From: Icerya purchasi
Lineage: Eukaryota; Arthropoda; Insecta; Hemiptera; Monophlebidae
DNA: 64,000 nucleotides
Direction of reading: 5' to 3'
Assembly: GCA_039619475.1 (NCBI GenBank)
Contig: CM077115.1
Coordinates: 478,404,400-478,468,399 of the forward strand
Shown here: positions 57,251 to 64,000 of the stretch, piece after piece
Layout of the letters: the number at the start of each line of letters is the position of its first letter
How positions within the stretch are numbered: the stretch's first letter is position 1
Program-made: the position numbers and the translations under genes
Notes under the pieces: generated by a model
The model's input: the letters and a program-made list of their open reading frames with translations, nothing else
The model's database searches: none
What the model was told of the DNA's origin: nothing

Positions 57251-57352
57251 ATTTTAGGCAATGAGATAAAAGTTTCGAATGCATTCGAACCTAGCCCCGA
57301 TGTGTTATTTTTTTCTTTGTTGTGAAATATATTGAATGTTTCTATTTGTACT
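57251..57352. other. Short spacer between LINE derivative and SINE
   Basis: Nothing is recognised here. The exact 5' limit of the LINE derivative is unknown and may extend into this stretch. Confidence 0.3.
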
Positions 57353-57561
57353 TTAGTTTAACAAGTTTTTTTTTTTTTTTTTTTTTGGCGCCATTTGGCC
57401 GCTAATTAATCATTTTTCACTTTTAAGTTAATCTTTCAGTTTTCAAAAAAAATTAATCTGTACTTTTTCGGCCGTCGTTGGAAATGGAGCCCATGACTAC
57501 TATCGTATTAATTAAGCGTTCCCGCCACTATGCTATCGCGACAGCCTTAGTTTAACAAGTT
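57353..57561 (-). mobile_element. Complete tRNA-derived SINE with perfect 15-bp TSD
   Basis: TTAGTTTAACAAGTT occurs at 57353-57367 and at 57547-57561. Between them, on minus, is a body of about 180 bp. It starts GGCTGTCGCGATAGCATAGT (A-box-like), has a degenerate B-box (GTCATGGGCTCCATTTCC) about 40 nt later, and ends in a T run on plus (57366-57386) representing its A-tail. The head resembles the SINE at 34661 (shared GTCGCGATAGC-TA). SINEs are moved by a partner LINE. The A-tail and TSD fit the LINE machinery seen here. Confidence 0.85.
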
Positions 57562-58689
57562 GAACGACAGAATGCTTTAAATTATTCTACTCAAAACGAT
57601 GGTAGTTAAATTTCGACGTACGGACAACGTAAAAATTCAAAATGCGCTATTCTGGTAGTTTAAGATGAGGTGCAAAATTTCTTACAGCCCCCCCCCCCCA
57701 CTTTTTGGACATTTTTAATTAACTATTCCGCGAATCAAATTAATCTTCAAGGAGAACGCTTAATAAACATATTTTCTGCCGTTGTGTAGTATCTAACACT
57801 TTATTAGTAATGAACATTCATCAAAGAACAGCGAAACATCAGAAATTCGTACTGAAAAATTGTACAGGCCTACTGGCGATTGGTTGCATTTTTAGTTTTC
57901 CGCCGAAATGGAAGTTTAGAGCGGAAATTTTTAATATTTATCTGTTCGTTCAACATCTAAGGCATACTGACAGCCGCCATTTCTGAATATTTTACGACAA
58001 AGCTTCGGCAAATAGATGCGTTGCCTTTATTTAGCGTAAAAAATACATTATTCAGTAAGGCATTGCGAGCGGCGTGCGATTTCGCATTTGAAGCGAAAAA
58101 GTGATTCGTCCTTCAGTCAGCATAGGAGTACACACGAAATATTTTATTACAGGAGAAAATAAATTGCTTTTCCGATTTCCAAACGATGTTCCAGCGCTGG
58201 TCGGGCAGAATTTGCTTAAACAATTCCGTAACCAGTTTTTATTGAATAGCGAAGACTCAGTAACGTATGGACTGCGCGATTACTGGTTCATTCGGATAAT
58301 TAATTAACATCTCAGTTACGCTTAGAGTATCTACGGATTAATTCGTGGTAGTGCTCTTTTAATTGCATTAAAACACAGTTCATATCGGCACTGACAGCCC
58401 ATCTTAAAAATATGAAATTATCGGTTTTTTTTTCTTTTTGAAGGGCGTCGCTAAAATCGTAGTAAGCTGAGTTAATGGAGCAATTAAACTGTACAGGTAT
58501 TATCAAATTCGAACGACGATGGATATTTTCGTTAATGTAGAATTTTTTTTATCCCGGAAATCGGAGTTAATTTACAATGATAGATAGTGAAAAAGTTTTT
58601 CCTTTATTTTTCTTTTTTTCTTTTTATATACATATATATATTATAAATAAACCAGGTGCGTTGTGTATTTACAAGTTGTAAAAAAGTCA
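57562..58689. other. Unassigned sequence
   Basis: No gene motif is recognised. A C12 tract lies at 57688-57699. Confidence 0.4.
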
Positions 58690-59430
58690 AAGAGCTTATG
58701 ATACATCTTTTTCTTCTCATCTAATGTTCTTTACTGACGGTTATAAAAATGAGAGCGGGGGCGGCGCATTTACTTTCCTCTCGCAGTATCGCTTTGAATC
58801 CTTCAAGCTCTCTTCCTTCTGTTCTATCTTCACAGCGACGTCTATCTCCATTTTACGCGTAATCTCCTTCACTCCATCTATAACAGGGATCCCGATTCTA
58901 AAAGTGTTCTTCAAACTATTTCTTCCCCTCCTTCTCATTCCTCCGACTTTATTATTCTCTCAATTCGTTCTCTCATCTCCAATCCTCGTTCTATTACTAT
59001 TGAACTTTGGTGGGTTCCCAGTCATTCTGGCAACGAGGGTAACAAGTCAACGGATTTTCTAGCCCGTTCGGCCGCTCGCGATGGTCCTTTACTTTGCAAT
59101 TTTTCTGCCTCGGACATACTCCTTCTTTCCTCAGCCAATCATTCTCGACTATGTTCGGACATTTATCCTTCTTTATTTTCTAATTCCGCCTCTCATTATC
59201 TCTACAAATACAGCGGGTTTCCTGTTCTTAGCCGTGGTTTCAATTCTCCTCTTATCGGCGCTTCGCGATCGTTTCCCTAATCAGACTGCGTTTTAACCAC
59301 TTTCTTCTTCCCTCTTCACGTTTACGTTTTTCCCTGTCCTCTTCTCCCGATTGTTTCCTTTCTTAGTTCTATATCTCTACTGCACTATATATTGAAAACC
59401 CCATCTTCTTTAAATGTCCCGCCCATGATT
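58690..59430 (+). pseudogene. RNase-H LINE relic, plus orientation
   Basis: MFFTDGYKNESGGGAF (58724-58771) is the start of RNase H with its first Asp. In another frame, ELWWVPSHSGNEGNKSTDFLARSAA (about 58994-59070) is its end, with the last Asp. Then DILLLSSANHSRLCSDIYPSL continues toward the tail. The Glu and middle Asp regions are in mixed frames and degraded. There are multiple frameshifts and no RT. It is more diverged than the 41-kb family but has the same domain order. Confidence 0.65.
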
Positions 59431-59569
59431 CTGAACGTTCTGAGATTCCGTAAATGAGTATTTCATTTCAGAACTTTTTTCGGCAATATCCCGAAATTGG
59501 TTGAAGTCGACGAACATCTGAACAACTTCTAATGTGGTGTGTGAACATATACATATATATATATATATA

Positions 59570-59880
59570 ACTCGGTCATTTTGGCCTCGCAAGGGGCTGT
59601 GCCCCTTGACCCCTCTTACTTTCATTTCTGTCTTTTTCTCTTCTATACTTTGTATAAAATTATCAAAATTTACAACGTAATTCTTGCTGGCATCAACACA
59701 AAAAAAAATAACATAACCACAAAAGTCCTATTCTAACATTTAACTTTCATTATATAAAATTAAGACATTTTTAAAATAACAATAACAAAAATCCTATAAA
59801 ATATAACAAACGTTACATAAAATTGGGACATTTTTTCTAATGGGGGGTTGCCTCAGAGTTACGTTGTAATTAATATATAT
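59570..59880 (+). mobile_element. (TA)n-associated hairpin element, copy 2
   Basis: It starts ACTCGGTCATTTTGGCCTCG after a TATATA tract and has the AAGGGGCTGTGCCCCTT perfect hairpin. It then contains TTTACAACGTAATTCTT near the start of the interior, the TTGGGACATTTTTTCTAATGG subrepeat, and ends GAGTTACGTTGTAATTAATATATAT. The minus ORF 59410-59625 that overlaps it is spurious. Confidence 0.8.
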
Positions 59881-62810
59881 ACATATATATATATATACAC
59901 GTATTAATAATTAAAAATCAGGTAATGTTAATGCTCGTTCGGTTGCAACTTCTGCCACCGCAGATAGTAAATGTTTTAAATCCACCGCATCGTACATCAC
60001 TCTGTCTCGCGTTTACAGAGCGTTCACAGTTTCATCATATCTACCATGTTTTTTATACTCCATGTTAGTTTACGTACCGTGTATATTGCTACATAAACCA
60101 GTGCCATGATTTTGCAATAGGAGACACGTTTTAGGAAAATAATATCATTAGAAAACGTTCAAATGATGGTGATAAAGATAGTAACGTTCCCATTATTGAA
60201 GCAGGATGAGACATACGCTAAACGAAAAAGGGACAAGAAACTCTTTCAAGAGTTGAATAACCAAGGAGAGTGACCCATTACGTTTTTTTTGCTGCAGTGG
60301 TTTTAGTGTAGATCCGAGTAAGTGTACGGAGCACCTGGTTTTTCCTCGTTACCCGCAACTGCCTTAATAAACATTTATAGACAGTTGCCGATGTATGAAG
60401 TTTAAAGGCATTTGCAAGTCTCAGGTATTGGATATGCGCGTGTAGGAAAACATCTGTTTCGTATCGGCTAGATATGCTTGAGCACGGAAGTCCTTACAGG
60501 TGTGTGTGTGTGTGAGTGTTGGGCGGTGGGGGTCGTTACTGGCGAGCGTTCATTGGATGCCAATGAAAGAAATCGGAAATCGGTACTAGTTAATTTTCGT
60601 GCATCGTCCGCATTGCTTACTTTTCCGGTTTAAAACGGGACATTTTTTCTGAATTTCAGGTTCGCTGGATTTTTCCGCAGACAAGGCTGAAAATTCAGCC
60701 GGTTATTTAGTCCGATGCGGCCGCTGTTTACGGCAGTTTCACAGATTCCTACACAATGGAAATAGTTCTGAAAATGCAAGAATGCTTTTGCGCGTCGTCG
60801 AATTCATAGCTGCACAAGCAACGGCTATAAAGCGTATCCACCTTTCGCTATTAGCGCCTAAAAGGCCATCCGACGGGAACAGTCGTGAATCGCGGGCGTC
60901 AAGGGGCGTCTAGTTGCTCTGTCCGAGAAATTTGTCAATCTAATTCTCATATCAATCTTTTTTTTAAATCATATTGTAGGCATTTTGTCCTTTCTCGGAG
61001 ACACGGACATCTGTAAGAAGTCGGAGAAGCCGGAAGAAATGCGAGCGAGATGTTCGAACGGGCGCTGAAATTGCCCGACGACATCGACTAGTGGTTGCAT
61101 TATAAATCAGGGCGGCGACAAAGAAAGTAATTAAATCGTTGACCGAACGGGGAAATCTCGTTCTCGATGGCTTGTTAAGCCATTACAGATGTTATCGGCA
61201 GCATACGAGCACAGCGACCGTACGGTTTCGAACAAGATAGGCAGCACGGTCCATTCGCTGTTTATTTATCTTTCGCATTTAGCGCGGAAAAGTTTCCAGC
61301 GGCGCACTGTCGGCCAGTAAGAGAGCCGGCTTTTGTCCAGGGAATGGCTGGAAGCATATTTTCGCAGGCCCGTCTTCAGCCGGTGCTTCGTCATGCAGGG
61401 CCGTCCGCTCCATCATACTCCCCCCCCCGCCCCCGGCGACCGTCGTTAATAATAATAAATGACGCGGAGCGGCCGAGGAGAGGGGAGCGATGACTGCAGA
61501 GAAAAGTTGCAGATTAACGAGAATGGTGTTAATTAAATTTCGAGCCGTTCATCGTGCTCGCCGTCGCCGTCGTAGTCGTCGTCGACGAAAATATTAACTT
61601 TAATTTCGTTGCAGCCTAAATTTCTGGCCGTCCGTTTAGGGAACGCGTGTATGTCTATTCTTTTCGGCGGCTCTTTATCCGTTTTCCTTTTAATTTATCT
61701 TTCTCGATGATTTTCTTTTTGCATCATCTATAAGAACGGCCCGACTGCCGGATTAAAATTACGCGCAACTCGTCGCGCCCATTGCTCCAGACTAACTTCA
61801 TGTCACAGTGATTAATACAGCGCCCGAAGGACGCGCGAACATAGGTAAGACCAATGAGTCTGCTCCTTTCGAAGAACTGCTGGTCTCCGGCGAGGGTCGC
61901 GCACTCGGAAGTTCGCCAAAGTTCTGAATAATTTAGTGCCATTGAATAATTTAGTCTTTTTTCTTTTGCCCCCTTTCTTAAATCGAGCATATTTAAAGCA
62001 ATTTATTTCGCCCGTAGCACTTCTATCGGGGCCGAAAAAAATGGATGCACAACTTCGGAGTACACTGCAAGTCTGAAAAGTCAAATTAGCTACGTATAAA
62101 ATTGCAAAATTCTTATCCGCGATAAAAACTGATTTTTCTTTCTGTTCTCGCATTCTTGAACGTTTAAGATTTCCTCGAAAATGAATTGTCCCGCGAGCTA
62201 CATTTAGAGGGATTAAGGCGAATTTAATATTTCGAGAAAAGAGATTGCATACTTATATACGTACATTCATATACAAATATATATATTTTATTTTTTTTCC
62301 AATTTTAGCCTCTACGGACTACGCTAAACAACTAAGTTATCTTTTACATTTTTTCCTTCTTAACATGTTTCCAGTATTTCTTGAGACCCCCCCCCCCCCA
62401 TTAAGGAATTTTTATGGCTTATCGAAAGCGATCTCTTCCGGTTAACTTGTTCTATTTTAAAGATTGACGTCGCAACTGTTTTATCAAACCATTCCTTATT
62501 AAAAATCTGTGTCTCAGTAACATCCATTGATTTCATATCCATTTCACATTCATTGAACCATGCAGGTCTTATTTTCTTCGTTTTCATGAATTCATAAATT
62601 CTCTTGGTTAACCTGTCCTCTTACATTCTGGTAATATGCCTGTAAAATAATAATCTTCTTTTCCCTAGTTTGTCGTTCGAAACCCATTTGAACTGTCCAT
62701 CATTCCATTTAACTCCTATAATCTTTCTCAGGATTCTCCGTTCCCTTATTTCTAATTTGTTTGTTAATATTTTCTTGTTTAGATATGTATGTGTATATAT
62801 ATATATATGT
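59881..62810. other. Non-repetitive stretch with GC-richer core
   Basis: No TE motif is recognised. 60250-61720 is noticeably richer in GC and CpG than the rest of the window. It carries a C-run near 61420-61435 and a CGT/CGTC trinucleotide stretch at 61556-61590. It may be unique host sequence (promoter, UTR or a rapidly evolving exon). Minus ORFs at 61724-61990 and 61812-62153 have no recognisable domain. A C13 tract lies at 62387-62399. Confidence 0.4.
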
Positions 62811-63217
62811 AAACTCGGCCACTTTGGCCTCGCAAGGGGCTGTGCCCCTTGACCCCTCCTGCTTTCATTCCTGTCTCTTTCTCTTCTATACTTTGTATAA
62901 AATGATCAAAATTTACAACGTAATTCTTACTGGCATCAATACACACAAAAAATAACATAACCACAAAAATCCTATTCTAACATTTATCTTCCGTTATATA
63001 AAATTAAGACATTTTTTCGTTACATTTTTCGTTACATATTTCATTACATAAAATTGGGACATTTTTTAAATAACAATAACAAAAATCCTACAAAATATAA
63101 CAAACGTTACATAAAATTGGGACATTTAGCGTTACATAAAATTGGGACATTTTTCTGGGACATTTTTTTGGGACATTTTTTCGAATGGGGGGTAGCCTAA
63201 GAATTACGTTGTAATTA
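62811..63217 (+). mobile_element. (TA)n-associated hairpin element, copy 3
   Basis: Same layout as copy 2: a CTCGGCCACTTTGGCCTCG start, the AAGGGGCTGTGCCCCTT hairpin, and TTACAACGTAATTCTTA at 62913-62929. Its exact inverse TAAGAATTACGTTGTAA is at 63198-63214. The interior has an expanded array of CGTTACATAAAATTGGGACATTT-like units (63000-63180). No coding capacity. Confidence 0.85.
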
Positions 63218-63226
63218 ATATATATA

Positions 63227-63489
63227 TAACTCGGTCATTTTGGCCTCGCAAGGGGCTGTGCTCCTTGACCCCTCTTGCTTTCATTTCTGTCTCTTTCTCT
63301 TCTATACTTTGTATAAAATGATCAAAATTTACAACGTGATTATTATTGGCGTCAACACGAAAAATATAACATAATCACAAAAATCCTATTCTAACATTTA
63401 ACTTTCATTATATAAAATTAAAATATTGTTTCGTTACATAAAATTGTGACATTTTTTCGAATGGGGGGTAACCTAGGAATTACGTTGTA

Positions 63490-63495
<6 letters not shown>
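63227..63495 (+). mobile_element. (TA)n-associated hairpin element, copy 4
   Basis: It follows copy 3 head to tail, with only a TATATATA linker. It shares the hairpin, the ACAACGT motif and the GAATTACGTTGTAATTAATA end, but has fewer internal subrepeats (269 bp). Confidence 0.85.

Positions 63496-63543
<48 letters not shown>
63493..63543. repeat. (TA)n microsatellite, about 50 bp
   Basis: A long TA tract follows copy 4 directly. Confidence 0.95.
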
Positions 63544-63545
<2 letters not shown>

Positions 63546-64000
63546 ATCCGGGGACCTCGTTATGAGAGTACACTCCGGATCGCCGATGAGATGGATTTTT
63601 ATAATTACTACAGAAAATTTAGTTTCAAGTGACCATGTCAGAATTTTTTATTTATTACGGTTTGCATAGTAATTTTTAATTGTTTGTCGCTTTATGTCAT
63701 AACTCGCGGCTTTCATTAATAGCGTACCGGCTTAACGAAAAAAGTGGCAAGTTTCTAAATAACGTAAAAACTTCTTAGTATTAGACAATATGTATTAATG
63801 AGATTATGCGATTTTCGGGCCAAAGGTAATATGAAAAATAATAAATATTTTTATTTAGTATTTTGTGTAGGTTGTATGTAACACTTTTGTATTTTACTAA
63901 TGTATAAAGTTTGAAAGCTACATGGCGAAACTGCTGGTCAATTATGTGTTTCCACGAAATTATAGTAATTGGTCCATAGTTAATTGTCACAAGCACTCGC
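63544..64000. other. Unassigned sequence
   Basis: No gene or repeat is recognised. A minus ORF (63781-63996) runs to the window edge without a domain. Confidence 0.3.

Overview
The window looks like AT-rich intergenic or intronic DNA from an arthropod nuclear genome, most likely an insect. The grounds are abundant mono- and dinucleotide tracts, no operon-like gene density, and a transposon mix typical of insects: mariner, hAT, Helitron, and Jockey-, R1- and RNase-H-bearing non-LTR retrotransposons. I could not recognise any host protein-coding gene, rRNA or canonical tRNA gene. Nearly every recognisable coding stretch is a transposable-element (TE) protein, and all but one (the mariner transposase at 53859-54935) are visibly broken.

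Layout, left half. 1-33 is the end of a mariner-like element. 1008-1541 is the 3' end of an RNase-H LINE (family A). 5576-6240 is a decayed RNase-H LINE. 7517-8960 holds four consecutive foldback elements. 12576-14130 is a 5'-truncated R1-like LINE with a target-site duplication (TSD). 14150-21380 has no recognisable gene but contains a GC-richer island (about 19000-20350). 21396-21830 is a LINE reverse transcriptase (RT) relic. 22655-23085 is a (TA)n-associated hairpin repeat in inverted orientation. 25504-27606 is a hAT-like element containing a giant inverted repeat.

Layout, right half. 30937-32110 is another LINE relic. 32683-33270 is a nested palindrome with a perfect 73-bp arm pair. 34655 onward is a tRNA-derived SINE. 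35695-36402 is an internally deleted mariner. 37559-38735 is a Helitron helicase pseudogene cut by a hAT end. 41154-42425 is a longer copy of LINE family A. 43182-49100 is two diverged copies of one repeat unit, each hit by Jockey-like LINEs in opposite orientations. 50214-55128 is a stack of two tandem Helitrons, a long-TIR mariner derivative and a structurally intact mariner. 55490-57250 is a LINE whose ORF1 N-terminus is joined directly to RNase H. 57353-57561 is a complete SINE with a perfect TSD. 58690-59430 is an RNase-H LINE relic. 59560-63540 carries three more copies of the (TA)n hairpin repeat.

The elements do not form a pathway. They are a record of layered insertions. The most noteworthy items are the intact mariner, the Helitron/mariner nest, the ORF1-RNase H chimera, the foldback cluster with a possible hammerhead-like motif, the perfect palindrome at 32991-33147, and the small (TA)n-inserted hairpin element. 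All family assignments come from reading motifs by eye; no database search was possible.
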